A DNA stretch of 64,000 nucleotides, from positions 1,612,001 to 1,676,000 of the forward strand of contig NZ_LMHH01000001.1 of the NCBI RefSeq assembly GCF_001427865.1, read 5' to 3'. Below, one piece after another: positions 28,076 to 36,984 of the stretch. Below the pieces are notes generated by a model. That model ran no database searches. It was not told the origin of the DNA and saw only the letters and a program-made list of their open reading frames with translations. Position numbers and translations under genes: made by a program. Every line of letters starts with the position of its first letter. Positions within the stretch are counted from its first letter, which is position 1. The stretch is from Altererythrobacter sp. Root672. Lineage in GTDB: Bacteria; Pseudomonadota; Alphaproteobacteria; Sphingomonadales; Sphingomonadaceae.

Positions 28076-29734
28076 TTGCCACACCACACCCCCTTGATCG
28101 GGACGATAGTCGCCGGCCTTGTCGTAGCCTTCTTCATGGGCGCGCTGGCGCATCGCCTGCGCGTGTCCCCTGTTGCGGGATACTTGTTCGCCGGCGTTAT
28201 CGTCGGGCCCTTCACACCGGGGTTCGTCGCCGATACCGGCCTTGCCAACGAATTGGCCGAACTTGGCGTCATCCTGCTGATGTTTGGCGTCGGCCTGCAC
28301 TTCTCCTTGCGAGACCTGTTGTCGGTCCGGAGGATCGCCATCCCCGGGGCTCTGACGCAGATCGCGGTCGCTACCCTGCTCGGCTTGGCGTTGGCCCTGG
28401 CCCTCGGCTGGTCGATCCTGTCTGGACTGGTGTTCGGCCTAGCGCTCTCGGTCGCCAGTACGGTCGTTCTGCTGCGCGCGATGCAGGCTCGCGATCTCAT
28501 CAACACCGAACGCGGACGCATCGCTGTCGGGTGGCTGATCGTCGAAGATCTGGCGATGGTGCTCACGCTGGTGCTCCTTCCCCCGATCGCCCGCATGGTG
28601 ACCGCCGACTCCATGGACGGGGCAGCGATAGCAACGACCTTTGGCATCACCGTGCTCAAGGTCGGCGGTTTCATCGCCTTCATGCTGATCGTCGCCCGGC
28701 GCCTGATCCCTGCGGCGCTGCACTGGGTTGCGCATACCGGTTCGCGTGAGTTGTTTCGCCTGGCAGTCCTGGCAATCGCATTGGGTGTGGCGTTCGGCGC
28801 GGCCTATGTGTTCGACGTCTCCTTCGCGCTTGGCGCTTTCTTCGCCGGCATGATCCTCGGCGAATCCCAGTTGAGCCGTCGCGCTGCCGAAGAAACCCTG
28901 CCGCTGCGCGACGCCTTCGCGGTGCTGTTCTTCGTCTCGGTCGGGATGCTGTTCGATCCCGCCGTTGTGGTCGAACAACCCTGGCCATTGCTCGCAACAG
29001 TGGCGATCATCATCCTCGGCAAGTCGATCGCGGCCTTCGCCATCGTGCGTTTCTTCGGCCATCCGACTGGAACCGCCCTGACGATTTCCGCCAGCCTCGC
29101 CCAGATCGGCGAGTTCTCCTTCATCCTCGCAGGCCTCGGCACCAATCTCGGTATCCTGCCGCCAGAGGGTCGAGACTTGATCCTGGCGGGCGCGATCCTG
29201 TCGATCTTTGCCAACCCGTTCGTGTTTACCGCTGTCGCCGGTCGCGTGAGCGCAGCCAAGAAGGCGGCGGTTGCCGAAGCCCGCGAAGTCGAGCGGCAGC
29301 GGCAGGAAGACCGCAGGGAGCATACCCTGCTCATCGGCTATGGCCGGGTCGGTCGTCTTGTCGGCCAAGGGGCCAAGAAGGCCGGCCGCGCAGTGGTCGT
29401 GGTGGAGGACGAAGCCGATGTGGCTCGTGCTGCCGCCGACGATGGGCTGCCGGTGGTCATAGGAAATGCCGCTGCGGCATCGGTTCTGGAAGAAGCCGGC
29501 ATCGAAGACGCCAAACGGCTCGTGATCGCCATTCCCGAAGGGTTCGAAGCCGGGGCCATTGCAGAACAGGCGCGCAAGCTGAACCCGAACATCACGATCT
29601 TCGCACGGGCCCATTCCGACAGCGAAGTGGCGTACCTGATGCAGCTGGGAGTCGACGAGGTGATCATGGGCGAGCGCGAGATCGCCGATCGCCTGTTGGA
29701 GCTGATGGCCCCCAAGGCCCCGGTCGCCCACTAG
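28076..29734 (+). CDS. CPA2-family cation:proton antiporter with TrkA-N domain (YbaL/KefB-like)
   Basis: 552 residues from a TTG at 28076 preceded by GGGAGAAG. The first 380 residues or so form about 12 hydrophobic segments of the sodium/hydrogen exchanger type. These include GYLFAGVIVGPFTPG and FDVSFALGAFFAGMILGES with the membrane acidic residue. The C-terminus (about 415-530) is a RCK/TrkA-N domain with the nucleotide-binding start LLIGYGRVGRLVG. This fits K+ or Na+ efflux in exchange for protons, gated by a bound nucleotide. It is convergent with glcB (20 bp between stops) and stands alone. Confidence 0.9.
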   Translation: MPHHTPLIGTIVAGLVVAFFMGALAHRLRVSPVAGYLFAGVIVGPFTPGFVADTGLANELAELGVILLMFGVGLHFSLRDLLSVRRIAIPGALTQIAVATLLGLALALALGWSILSGLVFGLALSVASTVVLLRAMQARDLINTERGRIAVGWLIVEDLAMVLTLVLLPPIARMVTADSMDGAAIATTFGITVLKVGGFIAFMLIVARRLIPAALHWVAHTGSRELFRLAVLAIALGVAFGAAYVFDVSFALGAFFAGMILGESQLSRRAAEETLPLRDAFAVLFFVSVGMLFDPAVVVEQPWPLLATVAIIILGKSIAAFAIVRFFGHPTGTALTISASLAQIGEFSFILAGLGTNLGILPPEGRDLILAGAILSIFANPFVFTAVAGRVSAAKKAAVAEAREVERQRQEDRREHTLLIGYGRVGRLVGQGAKKAGRAVVVVEDEADVARAAADDGLPVVIGNAAAASVLEEAGIEDAKRLVIAIPEGFEAGAIAEQARKLNPNITIFARAHSDSEVAYLMQLGVDEVIMGEREIADRLLELMAPKAPVAH

Positions 29735-29754
29735 GCGGCCGGGGGCCCGGGGCG

Positions 29755-31857
29755 TTAGCTTGCCTTTACCTTGCGGCGCCAGGCATGGAGCAAGGGCTCG
29801 GTATAGCCGTTAGGCTGGTCCAGGCCCTTGAACACCAGGTCGACTGCCGCGAGGAACGCCGGGTGGCTGTTCCAGTTGCCCTCCATCGGGCGATAGGCCG
29901 GATCGCCGGCGTTCTGTGCATCGACCCGCACTGCCATACGCTTCAAGGCGTCCATGACTTGCGGCTGGCTGGCGACGCCATGCAGCAGCCAGTTGGCCAG
30001 ATGCTGGCTGGAGATGCGCAGTGTCGCGCGGTCTTCCATCAGGCCGACGTCGTTGATGTCGGGTACTTTCGAGCAGCCGATGCCCTGGTCGATCCAGCGC
30101 ACCACGTAGCCGAGCAGGCCCTGGCAGTTGTTGTCGAGCTCTTCGGCGATCTCGGCCTCGCTCCAGTTCACGCCCTCGGCCAGCGGCAAGGTCAGCAGCG
30201 CGTCGAGGCCCGGTGCCGGGGCCAGCCGGTGCTGCACCTCGAACACGTCGGTCGCATGGTAGTGCAAGGCGTGAAGCACAGCCGCCGTGGGTGACGGGAC
30301 CCAAGCGGTGTTGGCCCCCGCCCGGAGGTGCCCGACTTTCTCATCGAGCATCGCATGCATCCTGTCGGGCGCTGCCCACATGCCCTTGCCGATCTGCGCC
30401 TTGCCCGAAAGCCCGCAGGCGAGCCCGATCGCGACATTGCGTTTCTCGTAGGCGTCGAGCCAGACCGATTGCTTCATGGCGCCCTTGCGGACCATCGGGC
30501 CGGCACGCATCGAAGTGTGAATCTCGTCACCCGTGCGGTCGAGGAAGCCGGTGTTGATGAACACGATCCGGTCCTTCACCGCCGCGATACACGCCGCGAG
30601 ATTGGCACTGGTACGGCGCTCTTCGTCCATCACGCCGACCTTGATCGTGTGACGCTTCAGGCCGAGCAGGTCCTCGACGGCATCGAACAAGTCGTTGGTG
30701 AAAGCCGCTTCCTCGGGCCCGTGCATCTTGGGCTTCACGATGTAGATGCTTCCGCACCGGCTGTTGCGCCAGCGGCTGTGCCCTTCGACATCGAGTGCGC
30801 CGATGGCCGACGTGACGACCGCGTCCAGAATACCTTCCGGCACCTCGGCGCCGCCCACCTGCAACACTGCAGGGTTGGTCATCAGGTGGCCGACGTTGCG
30901 CACGAACAGCAGGCTCCGACCCGACAGATCTAGCGTGCTGCCATCGACAGCGGTGACAACGAGGTCGCCCTCCAGCGAGCGCGTCATCGTCTTTCCACCC
31001 TTGTCGAAGCTCGCTTCCAGGTCGCCACGGATCACGCCGAGCCAATTGCGATAGGCTGCGAGCTTGTCCTCCCCATCGACCGCGGCAATCGAATCCTCGA
31101 GGTCGACGATCGTCGTCAGCGCGGCTTCCAGCCTGATGTCGGCAATGCCCGCCGGGTCCGTGCGACCGATCGCATTCTCGCGGTCGAACACGACTTCGAT
31201 GTGCAGGCCGTGGTTGCAGAACACGAGGCCCTTCTCGGTGCTGCCGAGATACTGACTCGGCTGGCACAGCGGCAGGCTCTCCGGCCCCGCGATCTCCGAC
31301 CAGCTCGTATTCTCCAGCGGCACGGCGAGGTCGAGGAAGGCCCGTGCGGCCGCGATCACCGCTTCGCCGCGCTTCGGATCGTAGCCAGAAACCTGAGCGG
31401 CAGGCGCCTGCGGCAAGGCGTCGGTGCCGTAGTAGGCGTCATAGAGGCTGCCCCACCGCGCATTGGCGGCGTTGAGGACGAAGCGTGCGTTGAGCGCAGG
31501 GACGACCAACTGCGGCCCGGCCATAGCCGCTATCTCGGCATCCACGTTGGTCGTGCCCACGGTGAACGGCTCGGGCTCGGCCACGAGGTAGCCGATCTCT
31601 TCAAGGAAACCGCGATAGGCGTCGGCATCATGCGGCTGGCCCCGCCGCTCCGCATGCCAGCGATCGATCTTGGCCTGGAGCTCATCGCGCTTGTCGAGCA
31701 GTGCCACGTTGCGCGGACCGAAGCGGCGGAGCAGCTCGGCGAATCCAGCCCAGAATGCCGCGGCATCGCGCCCAAGTGGCTGCAGCACCTCGCTCTCGAT
31801 AAACTGCGCCAGGGCCGCATCGACACGCAACCCACTCCGATCCACTCTTTCGCTCAA
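29755..31857 (-). CDS. glcB: Malate synthase G
   Basis: 700 residues from a TTG at 31857, chosen because AAGGAG lies 6 bases before it. Longer frames run into the inverted-repeat element at 31883-32152. It condenses glyoxylate with acetyl-CoA to malate. The conserved parts are FVLNAANARWGSLYDA, FIDTGFLDRTGDEIH-type sequence (TGFLDRTGDEIHTSMRAGP), KAQIGKGMWA and GANTAWVPSPTAA. The length is normal for the monomeric G isoform. No isocitrate lyase is nearby. The D-glycerate operon at 42-44 kb may draw on the same glyoxylate pool. Confidence 0.95.
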   Translation of the reverse strand: MSERVDRSGLRVDAALAQFIESEVLQPLGRDAAAFWAGFAELLRRFGPRNVALLDKRDELQAKIDRWHAERRGQPHDADAYRGFLEEIGYLVAEPEPFTVGTTNVDAEIAAMAGPQLVVPALNARFVLNAANARWGSLYDAYYGTDALPQAPAAQVSGYDPKRGEAVIAAARAFLDLAVPLENTSWSEIAGPESLPLCQPSQYLGSTEKGLVFCNHGLHIEVVFDRENAIGRTDPAGIADIRLEAALTTIVDLEDSIAAVDGEDKLAAYRNWLGVIRGDLEASFDKGGKTMTRSLEGDLVVTAVDGSTLDLSGRSLLFVRNVGHLMTNPAVLQVGGAEVPEGILDAVVTSAIGALDVEGHSRWRNSRCGSIYIVKPKMHGPEEAAFTNDLFDAVEDLLGLKRHTIKVGVMDEERRTSANLAACIAAVKDRIVFINTGFLDRTGDEIHTSMRAGPMVRKGAMKQSVWLDAYEKRNVAIGLACGLSGKAQIGKGMWAAPDRMHAMLDEKVGHLRAGANTAWVPSPTAAVLHALHYHATDVFEVQHRLAPAPGLDALLTLPLAEGVNWSEAEIAEELDNNCQGLLGYVVRWIDQGIGCSKVPDINDVGLMEDRATLRISSQHLANWLLHGVASQPQVMDALKRMAVRVDAQNAGDPAYRPMEGNWNSHPAFLAAVDLVFKGLDQPNGYTEPLLHAWRRKVKAS

Positions 31858-31882
31858 GTCAGGCTCCTTCCTGGGCACATGT

Positions 31883-32152
31883 CTAGGGTCAGGCCTCATA
31901 TCCTGCGCCTTCGAGGCGGCAGAATGGCGAACATATCGGGCGGAAAGGGCCGCCGGGAAGGCTGGATGCCTTTCCAAGGCCCTTTCCGTTCGAGATGGAA
32001 GCCATTCTGCCGTCCCTTCGGGATTTGATCAAAATGGCCCATTGCTGCGTCAGGAAGACTTGAAATATCGACATATTCCTACGCCTTCCTTCCTTGCACT
32101 GAGCCATTTTGATTCAAACCTCGAAGGCGCTGGATATGAGGCCTGACCCTAG
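31883..32152. repeat. 270-bp hairpin-rich element with 34-bp terminal inverted repeats
   Basis: The ends 31883-31916 and 32119-32152 are inverted repeats matching at 33 of 34 positions. Inside are further perfect stems: 31917-31928 with 32001-32012 (12 bp), nested 31941-31950 with 31979-31988 (10 bp), and 32028-32038 with 32103-32113 (11 bp). The whole unit can fold into a long stem carrying two large hairpins. It has no coding capacity of its own. Frames on both strands end in the same LEGAGYEA peptide because of the inverted repeat. It looks like a MITE or REPIN-like mobile unit inserted between glcB and the M20 hydrolase gene. Confidence 0.75.
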
Positions 32153-32219
32153 GCATGCCCCGCGGCAATAGCGAGGCGCCGTTTGACAGCAAACGCCTAC
32201 CAGCTAAGCGTCGTTTCAA

Positions 32220-33431
32220 ATGCAACGGCTAACCCAAGACGAGAGGAAGCTGGTCGAGCCGATTGAACAGTCGGCGATGCTCGAGCGCACCGAGCGCTGG
32301 AGCGCGATCAACAGCGGCACCGGCAACCTCGCCGGCCTTCAGCAGCAGGCGGACGAACTCGCCCAAGCGTTCGCCGCTCTCCCTGGAAAAGTCGAACTGC
32401 GCGACCCCGCACCAGTGACCTCGATCGATGCGGGTGGCCGCGAAATCGAGCAAGCCAATGGGCGGCACCTGGTGCTCAGCGTGCGCCCTACGGCGGAGCG
32501 GCGCTTTCTGCTGACCGGCCACATGGACACTGTCTACCCGCCCGGCCATCCCTTCCAGGAGGGCCGTTGGCTCGACAGCGAGATCTATAACGCTCCTGGC
32601 GCTGCGGACATGAAAGGCGGCATCGCGGTGATGCTCGCAGCCCTGCAGGCATTCGAAGGATCGTCCGCGGCCGCCGCTACTGGCTATGACGTGATGATCA
32701 ATTCGGACGAGGAGACCGGTTCGCTGTCTTCCGCTGCATTGATTGCCGAGCTGGCGCGGGCAAAGGCCGCCGCTCTAACCTACGAGCCCTCTGCCCGCCC
32801 CGACGGGACGCTCGCCCATGCTCGAGGCGGCAGCGGCAACTACAGCGTCACCATTACCGGCCGCGCGGCCCATGCAGGACGCAACCCGCAAGAGGGACGC
32901 AACGCCATCGTCGCTGCCGGGGCGCTGGCGGTAGCGCTGAAGACGATGGAGCACGCCGACCTGGCCATCAATCCCGCCCGGATCGATGGTGGCTCAGCCA
33001 ACAACGTGGTTCCGGATCTCGCAATCCTTCGCTTCAACATCCGCCCCAAGACGAGCGAAGCCGCGGTCAATTTTGAACGTGATTTCACCGTGTTGTTGCA
33101 GCACATTGAGGCGGGGCATGAGGTTAATGCCCACATCCATGGCGGGATTACCCGTCCCCCCAAGCCCGTCGATTCCCAAGCCCAGCGTTTGTTCGATCTC
33201 GTGCAGCGCACTGGCGCGGATCTTGGCCAGGACTTCGGATGGCAGCCGAGCGGCGGGGTGTGCGATGGCAACAACATCGCCGCTTGCGGAGTGCCTGTCG
33301 TCGACACGATGGGCGTGCGCGGTGGGGCCATACATTCGCCGGACGAGTATCTCATTGCATCCTCCCTTGCTGAACGTGCCGCGCTATCTGCGGTGGTGCT
33401 CCATCGGCTGGCCACAGGAGACCTCGCTTGA
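32220..33431 (+). CDS. M20-family metallohydrolase, arginine succinyltransferase operon
   Basis: 403 residues. M20 zinc-hydrolase motifs are visible: LLTGHMDTVYPP (His, Asp), APGAADMKGG, NSDEETGS (catalytic Glu), and a C-terminal GGAIHSPDEY His. A dimerisation insert (GSGNYSVTITGRAAHAGRNPQEGRNAI) is present. The family removes acyl or amino-acid groups from amides. The stop overlaps the astA start, and astB follows, so this gene is in an arginine-catabolism operon. That context suggests it handles an N-succinyl amino acid, perhaps in place of the M14-type AstE. This is an inference. Confidence 0.85.
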   Translation: MQRLTQDERKLVEPIEQSAMLERTERWSAINSGTGNLAGLQQQADELAQAFAALPGKVELRDPAPVTSIDAGGREIEQANGRHLVLSVRPTAERRFLLTGHMDTVYPPGHPFQEGRWLDSEIYNAPGAADMKGGIAVMLAALQAFEGSSAAAATGYDVMINSDEETGSLSSAALIAELARAKAAALTYEPSARPDGTLAHARGGSGNYSVTITGRAAHAGRNPQEGRNAIVAAGALAVALKTMEHADLAINPARIDGGSANNVVPDLAILRFNIRPKTSEAAVNFERDFTVLLQHIEAGHEVNAHIHGGITRPPKPVDSQAQRLFDLVQRTGADLGQDFGWQPSGGVCDGNNIAACGVPVVDTMGVRGGAIHSPDEYLIASSLAERAALSAVVLHRLATGDLA

Positions 33432-34441
33432 CCTTTCGCCTGCGCGCCGCGCGGCCCGACGACCTCGAGCCGCTGTACGAAATGGCCAAGCTCACCGGCG
33501 GCGGGTTCACCAACCTCCCTGCTGATCGCAAGGCCCTGGCGCGCAAGCTTGAACGGGCAGAAGCTGCCTATGCCCGCGATGACGACACTTTGGCCGACGA
33601 GCAGTTCGTGCTGGTGCTGGAAAAGCCCGAATCCGGAGAGGTACGCGGCACTTGCCAGATGATGACCCAGGTCGGACAGCAGTGGCCGTTCTACTCCTAC
33701 CGCCTGAACACGCTGACCCAGCACTCCGAAGAACTGCAGCGGACGGTGCGCGCGGAAATGCTCAGCCTCGTTACCGATCTTGAGGGGTCGAGCGAAGTCG
33801 GTGGGCTGTTCCTCCATCCCAACGAGCGCGCTGGTGGCCTCGGGCTGCTGCTGGCGCGCAGCCGCTACCTGTTCATCGGCATGCACCGCGCGCGCTTTGC
33901 CGACCGCATCCTGGCCGAACTTCGCGGCATCATCGACGAGCGCGGCGGATCGCCGTTCTGGGACGGCGTGGCGGGCCGGTTCTTCGGGATGAACTTCCAG
34001 GAAGCCGACTATTTCAACGCCATCAACGGCAACCAGTTCATTGCCGACCTGATGCCCAAGCATCCGGTCTATGTCGCTATGCTGAGCGATAGCGCCCGCG
34101 GCGCGATCGGGGTGCCGCACCCTTCGGGACGGGCGGCCATGCGGATGCTTGAGGAAGAGGGGTTCTCTTGCGAGGGCTATGTCGACATCTTCGACGGCGG
34201 ACCGACGATGACCGCGCGGACCGACAACGTCCGCTCGATCCGCGACGCCAAGCCTTCCACCGTCGTGAGCACTGACTGCCGCAAGGGCGAGAAGGTGCTG
34301 CTCGCGAGCGGCAGGCTGTCGGCCTTCCACTCCTGCTACGGAGCCTGCGAGGCGGTCGATGGCGGGCTGTCGATCGATTCCGCCTCTGCCGACATGCTCG
34401 ACGTCCAGCCGGGCGATACGGTTTGGGCGGTGCAGCGTTGA
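33428..34441 (+). CDS. astA: Arginine N-succinyltransferase
   Basis: 337 residues, MTFRLRAARPDDLEPLYEMAKLTGGGFTNLP. The GNAT-like fold and the family signatures (GGLFLHPNERAGGLGLLLARSRYLF, ADRILAELRG, FWDGVAGRFFGMNFQEAD) mark AstA, which transfers succinyl from succinyl-CoA to arginine. This is step 1 of the ammonia-producing arginine succinyltransferase pathway. Its start overlaps the M20 hydrolase stop by 4 bp, and its stop overlaps the astB start. Confidence 0.95.
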   Translation: MTFRLRAARPDDLEPLYEMAKLTGGGFTNLPADRKALARKLERAEAAYARDDDTLADEQFVLVLEKPESGEVRGTCQMMTQVGQQWPFYSYRLNTLTQHSEELQRTVRAEMLSLVTDLEGSSEVGGLFLHPNERAGGLGLLLARSRYLFIGMHRARFADRILAELRGIIDERGGSPFWDGVAGRFFGMNFQEADYFNAINGNQFIADLMPKHPVYVAMLSDSARGAIGVPHPSGRAAMRMLEEEGFSCEGYVDIFDGGPTMTARTDNVRSIRDAKPSTVVSTDCRKGEKVLLASGRLSAFHSCYGACEAVDGGLSIDSASADMLDVQPGDTVWAVQR

Positions 34442-35688
34442 GCCTGGTCGAGATCAACTTCGACGGGATCGTCGGCCCCAGCCACAACTACGCCGGGCTC
34501 AGCCTGGGCAATCTCGCCGCGACGGCGCACGCTGGCGATGTCTCCTACCCGCGCGCTGCGGCGCTCCAGGGGTTGGAGAAGATGCGCGGCAATATGGCGC
34601 TCGGCTTGGCGCAGGGGTTCTTTGTCCCCGTGCCCCGACCCAACGCGGACTGGCTTGAAGCGATCGCCGTTGATGCGGTCGCTGGCCGAGCGTTGCTGGC
34701 GACGGGCTGGTCGGCGTCATCGATGTGGACTGCCAATGCCGCCACGGTCTCGCCCGCGCCCGACACCGCCGATGGCCGCTGTCACCTGAGCGTCGCCAAC
34801 CTCGTGACCATGCCGCACCGTTCGCACGAATGGCCCGACACCTTGCGCCAGCTCCAACTGGCTTTTGCGAACGAGCGACACTTTGCTGTTCACGGCCCCG
34901 TCCCGCCGTGTTTCGGCGACGAAGGTGCCGCCAACCACATGCGCCTGAGTTCGGCCCACGGTGCTGCCGGGCTGGAAGTGTTCGTCTATGGTCGAGCAGG
35001 TGGCCCCTTCCCGGCGCGCCAGCATGAACAGGCCAGCCGCGTTATCGCTCGACGGCACGGTCTCGATCCAGAGCGGGTGCTGTTCATCGAGCAGTCGCCG
35101 GAAGCGATCGCCGCGGGTGCCTTTCACAACGACGTCGTGGCCGTTGCCAACGAGCGGGTGCTGTTCTGCCATGAGCAGGCCTTCGCGGACCCGGCCTCAG
35201 CCTATGCCGCGATCCGCCAGCGCTTTCCCGAGGTCGAAGTGGTGGAAGTGCCGACCAGCGCAGTCAGCTTGGCCGAGGCCGTGCGCTCCTACCTGTTCAA
35301 CGCCCAGCTCGTGACGCTCCCAGCAGGTGAACAGGCGCTAGTCATTCCCGGCGAGGCCTGGGAGAGCCCGGAAGTCCGCGCGTGGCTCGACGCGATGATC
35401 GCCAGCAACGGGCCAATTCGCCGAATCATCCCGGTCGATGTGCGCCAGTCGATGGCCAATGGTGGGGGGCCAGCCTGCCTTCGGCTGCGGGTCGTGGCCG
35501 ATCCTGCGACTATCGACACGAGATTTCTTCTCGACGGGCCCAAGGCCGAAATCTTGGCGAAAATCATCGAAACGCACTGGCCGGAACAGGTCGATCCGGC
35601 TGATCTGGGCCGAGAGAATCTGGCGATTTCAGTGCGGAAGGCGCGCGGTGCTTTGCTCGACGCGCTCGGCCTGGCGGAGCTCGCCTGA
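34438..35688 (+). CDS. astB: N-succinylarginine dihydrolase
   Basis: 416 residues from a TTG at 34438 that overlaps the astA stop. A TTG at 34423 is also possible. It removes two ammonia molecules from succinylarginine, giving succinylornithine (step 2 of the AST pathway). The family start VEINFDGIVGPSHNYAGLSLGNLA is intact. The catalytic pieces FHNDVVAVAN (His) and GGGPACLRLRVV (Cys, about residue 350) are present. The later enzymes astC, astD and astE are not in this window. Confidence 0.95.
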   Translation: MSLVEINFDGIVGPSHNYAGLSLGNLAATAHAGDVSYPRAAALQGLEKMRGNMALGLAQGFFVPVPRPNADWLEAIAVDAVAGRALLATGWSASSMWTANAATVSPAPDTADGRCHLSVANLVTMPHRSHEWPDTLRQLQLAFANERHFAVHGPVPPCFGDEGAANHMRLSSAHGAAGLEVFVYGRAGGPFPARQHEQASRVIARRHGLDPERVLFIEQSPEAIAAGAFHNDVVAVANERVLFCHEQAFADPASAYAAIRQRFPEVEVVEVPTSAVSLAEAVRSYLFNAQLVTLPAGEQALVIPGEAWESPEVRAWLDAMIASNGPIRRIIPVDVRQSMANGGGPACLRLRVVADPATIDTRFLLDGPKAEILAKIIETHWPEQVDPADLGRENLAISVRKARGALLDALGLAELA

Positions 35689-35789
35689 ACTGTTCCCCCT
35701 CGGGACAACTGACATCGCTGACTCCGTTAACCATGCTTTGTGCTGGAACTCAGCCGCTGGGACGATCATTCCTCTCCGTGGGGTTAACG

Positions 35790-36041
35790 ATGGAATGTCG
35801 AGCAATGCTGCGCAAGGTCTCCAGATTGTTCACGATCAAGACGCGCTTTGAAGCCTTCCTAATCATCTACGCCCTGGCGCTCGGAGCGACCACGCGCGGC
35901 GCACACTACCTTGACCAATTCCCCGGCGTCGGCGGCAAGCTGCTGTTCCTCGCCACGACGGGCGCGGTGTTTATCGCCGGAGCCAAGATCCTCGACTGCC
36001 TGCGTTTCGAGCGGGCAGCGAAGGAAAAGTCGGAAGCCTAG
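35790..36041 (+). CDS. Small inner-membrane protein
   Basis: 83 residues from the ATG at 35790, with GGGG 6 bases upstream; the ATG at 35805 is an alternative. It contains two hydrophobic segments, FEAFLIIYALALGATTRG and GGKLLFLATTGAVFIAGAKILD, and a short charged tail. I do not recognise the family by name. The gene starts about 100 bp after astB and its stop overlaps the convergent L,D-transpeptidase stop. Confidence 0.65.
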   Translation: MECRAMLRKVSRLFTIKTRFEAFLIIYALALGATTRGAHYLDQFPGVGGKLLFLATTGAVFIAGAKILDCLRFERAAKEKSEA

Positions 36042-36700
36042 GCGAGGCCCAATTCGCCGGGCCGTCCCGCGTAGAGCAAGCGGCCCGCCCCAAGCTGTTC
36101 CATCACCGTAGCGATCTCCCGCTGCTCCACAGCAAAGCAGCCTTGGCTGCGGCCGATGCGGCCACGAGAGTAGATCATCGAAGGATCAACGTATGGCGCA
36201 CCGTGCATCACAATCGCGCGGTCCCACGCCATGTTGTTGCTGGCATCGAGCCCGATCAGCCGCTGCGAGCGACCGTGCTTGCCGTAGTAGGTCGTCGACG
36301 TGACATAGGCCCCGCGCGAACTGGCGTTGGAGCCGGGCTCGTTCGAGAAGTACTGCAGCATCCCCGTGGCGGTCGGGTCGGACCCGTTGCCGTGGGCGAC
36401 CAGCCAGCTGAGCATGATCTGCCCGCTGGCCACGTCGACCAGGTGGAAGCGCGGCTGGCTCGAAGGCGCGGAGAAATCGACCAGGCCGATGCGGCTCCGG
36501 TCGAGGATGTACCCCGAGTGAGTATCAAGCGCAGCCAGGGCCTCTTCCAGAAGGGGTGGCCGGTAGGCTTGGCGTGGCTCAGCGAAAGCGACGGCAGGCT
36601 CAATCGGCGTACTCGTAGGTTCGGCAAAGGCTCGACCCGTTGAGACCCCAGCGGTCGCGGCAATGGCAGCACCCATGAAAAGGCGGCGGCTCAATTGCAT
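36038..36700 (-). CDS. Exported murein L,D-transpeptidase-like protein
   Basis: 220 residues from the ATG at 36700 (MQLSRRLFMGAAIAATAGVSTGRAFA). The signal starts SRRLFMG, so a Tat-like route is conceivable. The C-terminal half has the YkuD-type active-site pattern: a His in AIVMHGAPYVDPS and the nucleophile Cys in GRSQGCFAV. The family cross-links peptidoglycan or attaches proteins to it through L,D bonds. A longer frame to 36817 is probably not used. It lies downstream of tmRNA on the same strand, convergent with the small membrane protein gene. Confidence 0.85.
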   Translation of the reverse strand: MQLSRRLFMGAAIAATAGVSTGRAFAEPTSTPIEPAVAFAEPRQAYRPPLLEEALAALDTHSGYILDRSRIGLVDFSAPSSQPRFHLVDVASGQIMLSWLVAHGNGSDPTATGMLQYFSNEPGSNASSRGAYVTSTTYYGKHGRSQRLIGLDASNNMAWDRAIVMHGAPYVDPSMIYSRGRIGRSQGCFAVEQREIATVMEQLGAGRLLYAGRPGELGLA

Positions 36701-36834
36701 TAGCGATCCCGTAAAATTGCCTCGCCCCGGCTCTGGCGGCCTCGGTGCGACAGTTCTGATTTGCCCAACATGATGGCAACAGTGGGGCAGCGTCAATCCG
36801 CCCGCGACGCATCGCATAATCTTTGACGTGAATT

Positions 36835-36865
36835 GGTGGGGTGGGGGTTTCTGTTGCTAGGCACC
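36835..36865 (-). repeat. Downstream tmRNA motif, copy 1
   Basis: The 25 bp at 36841-36865 are identical to 36938-36962. On the minus strand the core reads GGTGCCTAGCAACAGAAAC, followed by a C-rich run. Flanking AATTGG/CCAATT bases allow a hairpin. The copy lies between the tmRNA 3' end and the L,D-transpeptidase start on the same strand. Confidence 0.65.
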
Positions 36866-36937
36866 GCCCAATTGGGTTCGGGGGGTGAGGACCGTAGCGC
36901 TCGGGGCACCCTCGGCCCGTTTCCGTCAAAGAGGTGG

Positions 36938-36962
36938 GTGGGGGTTTCTGTTGCTAGGCACC
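36938..36962 (-). repeat. Downstream tmRNA motif, copy 2
   Basis: Exact 25-bp copy of 36841-36865, about 25 bases past the likely end of the tmRNA coding piece. On the minus strand GGGGGT can pair with ACCCCC around the GCCTAGCAACAGAA loop. It may act in tmRNA 3' processing or transcription termination, although no T-run follows. Confidence 0.65.
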
Positions 36963-36984
36963 CCCGGGCCCCCGGTTTCCGATT

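Noticed and set aside
27752-28300. 182-codon minus-strand frame before the antiporter gene
   Set aside because: It overlaps the start of the antiporter and the end of the small exported protein, and has no motif. The gap 27834-28075 shows no gene that I can support.
28439-29731. 430-codon minus-strand frame opposite the CPA2 antiporter
   Set aside because: Composition is His/Gln/Asp-rich antisense of membrane helices; no motif.
31889-32107. Possible 72-residue protein ending LEGAGYEA
   Set aside because: It lies wholly inside the inverted-repeat element, and the same tail peptide arises from the opposite strand, so it is a by-product of the repeat.
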